A DNA stretch of 64,000 nucleotides from Mimachlamys varia. Taxonomy: Eukaryota; Mollusca; Bivalvia; Pectinida; Pectinidae. Of this stretch, positions 24,606 to 36,600 are shown in pieces. The first letter of the stretch is position 1. Each line of letters begins with the position of its first letter. The stretch is from the NCBI GenBank assembly GCA_947623455.1, contig OX392534.1, forward strand, positions 40,243,426 through 40,307,425. Reading direction: 5' to 3'. Made by a program: the position numbers and the translations under genes. Under the pieces are notes generated by a model, which did no database searches, had not been told where the DNA came from, and saw only the letters and a list, made by a program, of their open reading frames with translations.

Positions 24606-27600
24606 CTTCAGCAACAACAATATAAATAGATATAATATGAGAAACATAATAAAAAGAAACATACTTGTACATCTATAAAGTTTTTCCTACACTGTTTGAG
24701 CACTTAATCATCCCTTGTATATTTGCGGGCTGGGGGAGGAGATCAACAGTATTTGACAACTATGCTATATTAATTAATTAATTTTCTATACAAAGATCCT
24801 AGTCTTTACTTGCTAGACATATATGAAAGAAAATCCGCTAATAGATATATGCTGAGGATAGCAAATAATGAAATGACGATTTTATAGATATACGTTAATA
24901 TACTACTCACACTCCAAGACAACAATTCCCTTGGCAAGGTAAATTCCGTCGATGTAAACTGTAGCAAAATGAAATAGAAAACACAGATAACATCACTGAA
25001 ATAAGACCAGAGCTGCTGTTTTTAAACGTTCCTGTTTCACTTAAACCTAAACCCAATACTGCATGTGATGAAGTCATATAAACAATCTGATAATTGTAAA
25101 TATATAAATCCTATTTCTCATCGATGAAGCAGAAGATGCTTACTCTTCCGTAAATCTTTCTTTTGTTCCTATTTTGTCTCTGGTTTAATCCATTTTGAGT
25201 TTGTTGACGCTTTGGTATTCTCATTGAAGATAACATTATTTCCATTGTTCAATAAAGATGACGTAACACACACATGTGCTGCACCTTTTAAATTTAAATC
25301 AATGAATCAAACTGCACAATACAGCTGTTTCGTCCTCCTAGGACTCTTCAGTGATGCTAGGGGTCAAAAGGTGGTATTCCAACATTTCTTAACTAAAGTA
25401 GAAGCAGAAGTGCCAGATGCGTAAAACCCCTTGATTTATGAATTTAGAAATAAACATAAACTTGTTCTGTACAACGAAAATATGTATACGGTTTTAGGTT
25501 GTAACATTATTCTTTTCACAGTTATGCAGATGATACACATGAATGATTACATTCTTTTGTGTCAGATAACGTAATCGAACCTAACTATTTTCAATTGAAT
25601 AGAAATGCATTGATAGGTTAATTTTAAAGTTTCTGATATTGAACTTGTAATAGTATCAGTGACATTGGTAGACCGTATCATAATGGTAAACATATATAAA
25701 GAATACTCGGCGAACTGTTAGTTTATTAAACTTTTGCCAGTATTTCTCTGTTCATATATAATTTAATGTTATCTATAATACCTTTCTGAAAGTCTGACAA
25801 AATTTCAGATTATAAATTATTTCTAAAACCTCCACACATAATATATTCGATAACCCCTGCCCCATGTTAACAATTGATAATATAAGTAAATCATTCAATA
25901 TAGAAATTGTAATGCTGAATTAAATTAGATCCAGTGCCTACTTACCTCGGACCCAAACAGCACGGTCTCCCCCGTTGATGTAAAATCGTCCAACTGCAAA
26001 AACAATTAAAACAATTTGCTCAAAATCAGTAAAAAGTTGTTCACCAGTTAAGTATTCTCAACACTAATTGACTTTTTTGAAGGGATATTGTCTTACGACT
26101 TATAGTATTAAAACGTATTTCATAATGTTGTAGAAAATAGCTTACGTTGATTTACCAGGAAATTCATTACGTGACGAGCTATATCATCTCCTAACCACGT
26201 GACAAGACCCGCAAACCCAATGACTGCTGGTACACCAATATATATACACCAGTCGCTGCTGCTCAGCTCATCTGTGTAGCTGCACCCGCTGACCGATTCG
26301 ATCAAGCTATAAATCGTCGCAACCTGGGAAAAATACATCGATTATTTATATATTAATTTCAGTTCAGTAAACATGTGTCTGTAGTTGAAATCAAAACGTA
26401 TTGTTGGAAGTTATTTTTTGTTGATAACGACTATTCACTTTATCTTTTAGGGTGTTGCGTTTTACATTAGTGTTACAGAAAGTGATTTTCGTTAAATTGA
26501 AAACAAAAGAGAGTATGAATATGCTTACAAAAAATGCTTTTTCGGGCATTGAGGATTTTCTTCCATTTCCGCTGGAAACGACCAATGGAGAACTTGGGGT
26601 TTCATTGAGTTGTTCGTTTTCACCGAGTGCTCCATCTGCTTTACGTTCAATGCACTTGACCTCTGTTTCTAAAGTATTCTTTAAAGGGGTTTTTGTTGAA
26701 GTAATCGCTTTCAAAATTTCCACCACTTTCTGATAGCCTTTCTTTAACGTCTTTTTGCCCAAATCTCGTACAGCACTAAGCTTCCTTTTGACAAATTGTT
26801 TAGCATCAAACATTTTTCTCTTCAATAGAATGGTCTTCTTCACGCTCGGACACAAATCTGTTTCAGAGATTGTGTCATGTGAGACTGTTGAATCATCAGT
26901 CAGCTCTCTTTCTTCTTCCACTGAAGCCAGTTCCTGTGTCAAATTTCCCTTTTCTTCTCCCCCAGCCCCTTCCAGGGTATATTCTTCTTTTTGTCTTTTT
27001 TCACACCCTTCTATTGGTACTTCCTCTATCAAATTTCCTTCATTTTCTTGTGCTGTGGATGTGCTTTCAAATTTATCTGAACCATTTAAGTTTCCACGAC
27101 GTGATTTCACATCTGCAGCCTTCGACACTAGTGTATCTTCCTTATTTGTCGAAGTTGTTCCCTTTCCTGTTCTTTTCAGTTTATTGCGTACCTTCTCTTT
27201 TATTTTGCGTAGAACTTTGGGGGGGCCATACTTTCGACATTCTGCATCGGTTGTTTTTTTCTCTCTTGGTCTACTCATTCCTTTTATAGCGGCGGGTTCC
27301 TCGTTGTTGACAACAAATTGTTTAACACTCTCCACATTTTCAGCAACATCAGGTACCGCAAGTCTGACAATTTCTGGATCTTTAGCACTGTCGTTTTTGG
27401 ATTCCCCACCTTTGTCTTTATGTTCAAGGATATTATCATCAAGTTGTGCGTCTTCACTTCTAGCGAAAATCTCATCAGGTGTAGTTACAACGCCTTCGGG
27501 GTTCATGACTATCTCAACAGGTGTAGTTACAACGCCTTCGGGGTTCATGAATATCTCATTAGGTGTAGTTACAACGCCTTCGGGGTTCATGACTATCTCA

Positions 27601-30600
27601 TCAGGTGTAGTTACAACGCCTTCGGGGTTCATGACTATCTCATCAGGTGTAGTTACAACGCCTTCGGGGTTCATGACTATCTCATCAGGTGTAGTTACAA
27701 CGCCTTCGGGGTTCATGAATATCTCATTAGGTGTAGTTACAACGCCTTCGGGGTTCATGAATATCTCATCAGGTGTAGTTACAACGCCTTCGGGGTTCAT
27801 GACTATCTCATCAGGTGTAGTTACAACGCCTTCGGGGTTCATGACTATATCGTCTGGTGTAGAAACAACGTCTTCAGATTCCGCAACCATCTCGTCAGGT
27901 GTAGTAGCAATGTCTCCAGATTCGGCAACTATCTTCTCATGTACAGTGACAATGTATCCTGATTCAACAGCTATCTCGTCAGGTGCAGTGACAATGTCTC
28001 CAGATTCGGCAACTATCTCGCCAGGTGCAGTGACAATGTATCCAGATTCCACAACTCTCTTGCCAGGTGTAGTAACCACGTCTCCAGGGTTCATGACTAT
28101 CTCGTAAGGAGTAGTAACAATGTTTTCAGCAGGTTCGTCCCCAGATTTTACGACATCCTTGTTAGGTTCGGCTGCGTCATACCAAGATTTCATGACCATC
28201 TCTTTAGAGTTGGAAGCAATGTTCTCAAATTCAATGGCTTTAACGTCAAGTTTCGTAGCATTGTCCTTAACAACAGTCTCCATTTGGGTGTATTTGATTG
28301 TGATTTGTTTTGTTTGATGATTTGGGTCTTCATTTCGTGTACTCCCCCAAAATAGTTCGCGGCTGATTATGTCTTTTTCTTCATGCATTTCAAAGGTGAA
28401 GAAACAATCATTCTCCAAAAATGCACCTTCATCTGTTAATCGTTGCAAGGTCCATTGATTCTTTTCCGTTGATTCTGCTTTCACAGCAAGACTCACTATT
28501 CAATTAAAATGCAAATTTAAAAATAAATTAAGCTCTTCGTGACAGATATTCATATTTAGAAATAAGCGTCTAAAATGTATCATGCTGTTATTCTGATCGT
28601 TGTAATGACATCAACACCCCCCCCCCTCCCTCTGAAATTGTTATTTTAGAAACTATTTGCTTCGCTGGTCCACATTTCGTATCACGTCTCATCGTGCTAA
28701 CTATCCGGATTTTTTCAGAAAATTTGGAATGAAGGACAACGTCATTGTTTATTTTAAGAAAATGTTTTATAGCACTCCATCGCTCAGTTGATGGACGGAT
28801 GCAGAAATAGCTGAAAATGGGCGCTGCAGTATTATCAACACAGTTAACCCACAGGCAAATGCCAGGAGTGCTAAAAACTGGCGAACTTACTTTCTTCCTC
28901 CGCGACAGTCTGAATGCTAGGTTTCGAGGGTCTAACAGTGGTTTCTGGGGTACGCTCCTAGAGAAATGACAACAAGAGAAATACACTGCCATCCAAAAGT
29001 TCTGATACATCTTTTCTGCAAACGCTTTGAAATTGAGCAAAACCCCATTTTGAAGTTTGTATTTCTATTGAGATTTGTATGTTATAATTAACTTCTTACG
29101 ATGTTTTGTTATTTTTCAACTTCATGTACATGTATGTATGGATTTTGATACAATTAAAATCCTCAAAATGCAATATTTTTGCAATTTCGTATTTTTTATA
29201 CATACGATTCTTTTTTTTTATTTTTTGACAGTGGATCATTGTATTAATTCTATTTAATTGTTCAGATGAAAGAAAAATAACGTTTATTCATTTTTGAAAA
29301 TTAGCAAAAATAGACCCCTCCCTTGACCCTCCCTGCAATTTCCAGGTTTTAAATAAAATGCCAATTGGCATTGATAAATTGACTATCTTTAGGGAATTGC
29401 ATCAGTTATGTTCATTTTTCCTTGCTAATGGCTTAATATGTACATATCTAAGTTGTCTCCAACATATTGTATGGCGTGCGAATTTCCTCTTGTGAAAGGG
29501 AAGACAACAACTTAGTATATACATGATGTAGAGTTATGATCTGAACCTGAAAACAAATCGAACTCATATAATCTAATAGGTTTCTGGTTCAAAAAATGTA
29601 TTTCTATTTCGTCTTAAAAGAATGTTTAAACACAAGCATTTTAATGACTAGATAGTATAATGCGTCAAGCTCACCTTCTCCTTTACTGAAACAATTGCCT
29701 TGCCTTGTTTCAAGATCATCTCTGTAAATAGAGATACTCAAGATGTATAAACAGATAAAATAATCAGGAAAGTATAATAATTGATAAATAAATATAATTT
29801 GAATAAGAATAAACTAAGAGTACTCAAAAAAAGATTTTTGTTAAATATGCTTATTCGGTCATGTTTTTGAAAAACGATGTTGTTGTATAAGAGAACTTGT
29901 ATCAAAGGATTGTACAAAAAGACACACACGAGAATAGCACACTATTAATTAAAATAAGATAAGTCGGGTCGAATAAATAATAAACCTGCACTATGCGGCA
30001 AAGCTGTCTTACCTACACAGGCCTTCAGCATCTGGTATTCTTCTTTCTTCACTTTAAACTGTTACAGAGAAATAAAAAAGTGGAAAAAAAAGTTGTTTGT
30101 TTCATTGGTGATTTTTTTAAATTTTGGAATTAATAAAACTATAATTCTTATTTTCGTTATTATTTGTCCTGATGGTGCTTATACAGTATATGTATATATA
30201 ATACCTCACAGGTCTTGTTTCCCTTTATCGTAATTTTGCAGTCCTTGTCATGAAAAATTGGAGTCACACATGCTGAAAGGTCAACTTCCATTTTCTTCTT
30301 TTCTCCTTTCATCACGGTGACAGTGTTCGAATTTATAATCACAGTCCTGGTTTTGTTATAAATTGGAAACTTTCCTGAAATTAATGAAAACGTCAAATTT
30401 AATTCTTCATTTAAAGATAGTTATTTGATTTGATTTGTTTTTGTTAAAGCACACTTATCGCTAATCCTGACAAACTTTTATTTTTTTATATAATGCCGTT
30501 TATCGTTGTGAAATACTATTCATTTCTGTTGTTAGAATGATGTTATCCCAATATATATAAATACTATACCTTTCTTCTTCACTGTCCATGTTTGATCCAT

Positions 30601-33600
30601 TTCCGCTGGTACATGTAAGTCCTTTGCTTCTGTAGTAATCATTGTTTGAGACGTAACAGAGTCGCCTGTAAAAAGAAAATATGATTGTTTTTCTCTTCCC
30701 TTTAAAATAGTATAAAAATTATGTTAACTCTTATAGTTTAATATTGACCAAATTACACAAAATACATGAATACTACAAGAAAGATTACAAGAAAGATTAT
30801 TAAAACACTTAGTGTATGTTCAGATCGAAATGATGTCATATAACATCATTTCGATCTGGACATACATTTGTGATAACTCAAGAATAAGGTTTTTCATCAA
30901 GGGCATTGTTTTAATTCTAGTAAAATTGGTTATGGTTATCTCGAATATTTAGCTTAAGTTAATGTCTTTATCCAAAGCCACGGTAAATATTATTGGGATA
31001 GTGCTCACATGTTACAACCCACTGTAAATACCCATACATTTTTTGTTTTTGCGTATATCATTAATGTTTGACAAGTAAAATCTCTTGTGCGAGTTAAATT
31101 ACATTTTCCCACTGTGGGACCTGTCACAACATTACGTTACCAGGCAGCTATGTAATCAAAAAAAGATTTAAAGGAGAATTATTTGAAATAAGTTTCATGC
31201 AAATATAGCTGAATTGTTAGTTTTTGGCCCAACCCCTCAGGTCCCTTGGGGGTCAGTTCATTGGTCTAACCTGTCACATGAATTTTGATGAACTAGAACC
31301 AACAACTTTTGTTTTTTGTGTCCTTACACTGAAAGTAACACTATAAGCTAGAAAACTGACATGTAAGCAAGGGTCGTGTTAATATGTTTAGAAATCCCCC
31401 AAAAAAGCATTAATCCGTAAGCCCTGAACCCAACGATCAAACTCAGTGACTTTGATCTTTGTTCAATTGACTTTTCGAAAATGAGAGTTACAGTTTCCTT
31501 GACTTTTGAATCAGTAACCTTGACTTCTTTGACTCTGTGACCTTGTCGTTTGATCAGTTGACTCCTTGTTTTAATCCTGATCACTTTTTCTTCACAAGTC
31601 AATACAAAATGTTCGTTGGTGAAAAACTACAAAATATCACCTTGACATTTGATCCCAGTGTCCTTGATTTTGGTTAGTAGACTCCTTGTTCGCTTTATAA
31701 TGTCGTAACAAAATGAACATCACTGAAGAGCTACATCATGTTAACTTGAAATTTAAGCCGGAGACCTTGATATTTTTGTCATTTATTCCAAACAACCATG
31801 CTGCATAATATCAGAACCAAAATGTTAATCAGTGAAAACAAATAAAATTTGACCTTCACCTTTGAACAAAAGACATTTATATTCGATCAGTTGACTCCTC
31901 GATTGTCTCTGACCAACTTTGCATCAGAAAAAAGCTACAAAATTTGACCTTGATCTTTGACACAACGGACTTGGCCTTGGACCTTGATTTTTGGGGTAAG
32001 TATTTCTGTGACATCAACCTTTTGACAAACTTCATCTTACTCTGATGAAGGTCTGTAATTTAACTCAAACATCCTATATAAACTATAGCAAAAATCCTAT
32101 ATAAACTATAGCAGCTGTATTGGTTCAGTTTCATTCATTTTTTCGGCATACTGTACCTATTACTAAATTTAAAAGGTGCAGCACATGTGTGTGTTACGTC
32201 ATCTTTAACCGTCCCCAATATAAGGGGAAACATGATGTCCCAGGGTATGAAATTCACAATAATAATAAAGCACCTTACGAATTTTCCATCTGTGAAAAGT
32301 ATTTTATTTCATTATATTTGGGTCTAATTTTTTTTTTGAAATTTTAGCATTTAACCTTTTGAGCCCCTTCCCCATACCCCTGGGGGGCCAGAGTCAAAAT
32401 TCCCCCAATACCTACTGTAACCGTTATCTCCTAGTTCTCATTCCAACCAAGTTAGAATTATTTCCATCTAAAAATCAACAAAATATACTGAGATTGATGA
32501 AATTTTAACTAATTTGGCCTCTTTTGGGCCCTTTCCCAGGCCCATAGGACCATATAGTTCATAACTTTCGTGTATCTTTTCTGTAAAATTTCATTCAAAT
32601 TGGTTCAAGGGTTTTAAGAAAGAGTTGGAAAATGTAAATTGGAGAGGAAGTCGTTGATATTAATTGCCAAATGGACCCCCTCAGGCCCCTGGACAGTCAG
32701 CCCTAAAATGTGTATAAAGAAGCTGGCCACCTATGGATACTACCACTAATATTTAAATGCTATACATTGGTAAGATCCAGATAAGTCAATTATATCCATA
32801 TTGCCGAATGTCTCTCTTTGGCCCACCCCCTCAGGTCCCTTGGGGTCAGCCCCAAAGTTTTCATTCCTGACCGTCACGAAAAATATTAACACTTGTTCAG
32901 TATAATCTCAGAATCCTTTCAAGACAGTTTCAGCTCAATCCAATCGGTGAAACAGTTTAGAAAAGGTATTTTCTAGGAAAATTATGATTTTACAATCTTG
33001 TCACAAAATGGCTGCTGTGACTGCCATATCATTTTTCAGGTCAGATGACATTATAATTTGTCCATTTTGCCCAATGAATTACACATCGTGGTGGGTTATG
33101 TTTTTAACACAGGCTGCGTGGACCAATGGGGGGGGGGGTCTTTAATTCGTACATAATGGATCAGCGACCCTAAAGCGGATGCCCTTTACAAAATAAATGA
33201 ATTCGCTAATGCGGAGTCCCGTAGATCCGTTCAAGTTCTTGAACTGGAGAAGGCTCGCAGATGTGCCGTAGATTTACGCAGTTGTCAATATCAAGATATG
33301 TTTTCTTCCTCATCCTAGCACAAATATTTTTTTAAATAATAATACTAAATGTTTTAAAAATGAGATATGATGAGAGTTGAAACGTATATTGTAGAGTATC
33401 GGACAATTAGCAATAACCTGACGCACTATTTAACAGTTTTGATAGCTGAAAGTGTTTTATTCGGTAGAACAACTTGCTGTGTGTGTACTTGTTGCCTGGG
33501 ACCAGGCAATATCAGCGGGCTAAGGTATGTGGAGAAAAGAAGCTTCCGTATAAAGGTCGGTGAGGTGAGCGCAGCTTGTCACTTCGCATTGTATCTGATT

Positions 33601-36600
33601 ACCAATTAAATCCCAGTACAGTTTATGGTTTGACAGCAGCAATTTATAACAGATAAGTCTAAATCGATAGCAAAGACCCAAAAACTTTAAAGCTAAAAAC
33701 AGATAACAGCAATTTATACCCAAGTTACATTATGATACTAAACATTTGTAATGCTGAACAATTACTGTAGAGACACGCCTCTGACAACTTAGAGAAGAAA
33801 AACAATCGTAAACGGTTTTATACTGGACTACACAAAACTATTTATGTTTAAAACATGTATTGAATTGAAAAGTCAATAATATTGTGATAATAATAGATCT
33901 ACATCTATGGCTTAAGTTCTAGAATGTTTTGTGTCTCGCTATTATAAACAGAAACGTATAATGTAGCAGAAATCTCTAGTATTTCTACAAGTAACGTTAA
34001 TATCAACAAAGTACTTCTGTAACAAAAACTGTTAAATGGATACATGTATATATGCGACAGGCTACAATAATTTTAAAGGAAGGCAACTTGTACAGAGTAT
34101 CAGGTTTTTGTCAGTAGAGTACAGTTGTAGTTTGTTATCAGTCACCGGCGTCACTAGGGAGGGTTTGTTGCTAGGCGAATTGTCGTGGTAACTAATCTGG
34201 GTTAGTGAGGTCTTTTATCGCCCAAAATGGTCATAGTGCTCCAGTACAGTGTTGTTCAGAAAGTTCACAATATATCAATGCTTTAATTATTGCCTGTTAC
34301 CTGTAGAATAACAAAGATTCCGCAATATCTAAGTTTTAGAACTTGGTTTTATCAAAGGTACAATCATTGAAAAATCAAAACCTATGCGGCAGAAGCAAGT
34401 TATATTCCTATCAACTTAGGTTGATTTCAGCTTTCGATATTGGCTTGCTTGGTTATTTGTTAACTTTGCAGTTCAAGTACAGTGTATATGTTATATGATA
34501 AAACTGAAGGTAACATCCCTCCTTTTTGGGGATCGGTTACTTAATACGCTTTAATAATCTAGATAGCACAGGTGATTTGTCAAAACGTATATACATGTAT
34601 ATGTAAATAGTGCCAAAGTGTTTTTACTATATATTCTTATAACAGATTCATCAATTAAAACAAACTCTTAATTTGCATTTGTAATTTAATTCATCTTTTT
34701 CCTTTCACCTGGGCATTAACGCAAATTAATCTATTCTATTTGCTACCTGCTTGCGATGCGTAGACTAATACAGACACTTATATTACCAATGCATACTGGG
34801 TTTTTCCATATCTCTTTTATTTATTCATATCATTATACATGATTTCGTATCGAAATATTTTTTTACAGTTCTGCTAACCGGCAATGATACCAGTAGCCTG
34901 TTGTTATGCCATAGTGTTCCTGAACATTTGCTTTAATAACTTTTTTTTATAACTACCGAATTTGATATTTGATATCACCCCTCAAAAACCCGGGGCGAGG
35001 AGCGGGCGTCAACCCTATCATTTGTATAATTTTCAATCCCACCTACCTAGGGATAGTTATAACTAAATGGAGTTTATATGTTTATAACTCCTATATCAAG
35101 AGAAGTCGCTATACACAATAAACAGACAAATTACCAGTCCAATCCTTATACCCCGTAAGTTTTCAACCAAATATGATAAATACCCAGTGCATAGTTCTAA
35201 AGAAGCAATATAACCAAGCTCTCCCATTTCGGAACTGCCTCTAAGAGGAACTCCCACTAATTGTGCCCCACAATTCCGATTCCGAACTACCTAGGAGGGT
35301 TAACAGTGCTATATGACTAGCATCAATTGTTGGTCAAAAGAAGAAGTTGATAAAACCCAATATATTTAAACAAGTTGCTTACCTTTCAAAAAAGGAAAGC
35401 AAAACGTGGACCACGTTTGTTCAGACAAAAGCAGGATGTCACTTGTTTACTTCAATTTTGCTACCGAATTTGAATTTTTTTTGTGACAATTTGGTTTTAC
35501 TATTTCTACCATTACATGATGCTAGCTAGTATATCATATGTAAAAAAGGAAAAACACATTTCCGTTAAAACAAATGTTCAGGAAGCATATGGCATGAAAA
35601 CAGACTACTGATATCATAGCCGTTCACTGTATAAAATAATTTGATTGAAAACCATCCAATGTAATGATATTGTATGACAATTTATTGATAATATAGGTGT
35701 TTTGTATTAGTCAACGCGTGCAGATCACAATTGGAATATATCAATAAATATCAAATGGAATATTCATGGTGGTAAATTGGCGTTTTATCCATAATGTATT
35801 AATTTTAATTGATGTTATCAGAAAAGATATTAAAAAACAAAATATAGTTTGGCACTGCTTACATTTGCATACAACATAAACAATATATCATATAATGTCT
35901 TTTAGTGATTGAATATAGTTCATTTCATTTACAAAATACATTTGACCTTGACCACTCACCCAGACACATTTATTTATTTCTGACTAACTTATGCTTCAAA
36001 ATGTCATGAAAAATGTTCATCAGTGAAAAGGTACATTTGACCTTCACTTGGTGATTTGACCTTTTATTCAATGACCTTGAAATTTAATCAGTTGACTCAT
36101 TGTTTGATTCCGAAAAACTTTGCTTTTAATGTCATAACAAAATGTTCTTAAGTGAAGAGTTACAAAAGTTGACCGTTACCTTTGACCCGGTGACCTGGAA
36201 GTTTGGTTAGTTTAATTCAAACAACTTTGCTTTAAAATCTAATAGAAAAATGTGCATCAGTGGAAGGTACATAATTTAACCCTGACCTTGTGGTTTGACC
36301 TTTGATTCAATTCAATGACTTTTACATTTGGTCAGTTGAATCATTGTTTAATTCCGAACAACTTTGTGTCATAATGTCATAACAAAATGTTCATCAATGA
36401 AAAGGTACCAAAATTGACCTATACCTGGTTATTTGACCTTTGACTCAGTGAAATTGTCATTTGGTCAGTTGACTCATTATTTAAATCAAACCAACTTTGC
36501 TTCAAAATATCATTACAAATTGTTCTTAAATGAAAAGTTACAAAATTTGACCTTAACACGGTGACCTTGAGGTTTGGTCAGTTGACTCATTGTGGTGATT

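Larger units (their letters stand above)
31220..33150 (+). repeat. Degenerate CCCCTCAGG-type repeat units
   Basis: At least five segments (about 31,230; 32,360; 32,535; 32,675; 32,830) carry a GGCCC-ACCCCCTCAGG-CCC-TGGGG-TCAG motif followed by AAAATT or similar. Spacing is roughly 150-300 bases. Copies are diverged. I regard them as fragments of one repeated element, with class unknown. They lie in an intron of the minus-strand gene. Confidence 0.5.

Noticed and set aside
26452..28317. Plus-strand frames up to 450 codons over the large exon.
   Set aside because: They are the antisense of the coding repeat array. The minus-strand reading fits splice phases on both sides.
28588..29040. Minus-strand frame of 150 codons.
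   Set aside because: It crosses a small exon in a different frame from the one demanded by splice phases and ignores its acceptor and donor.
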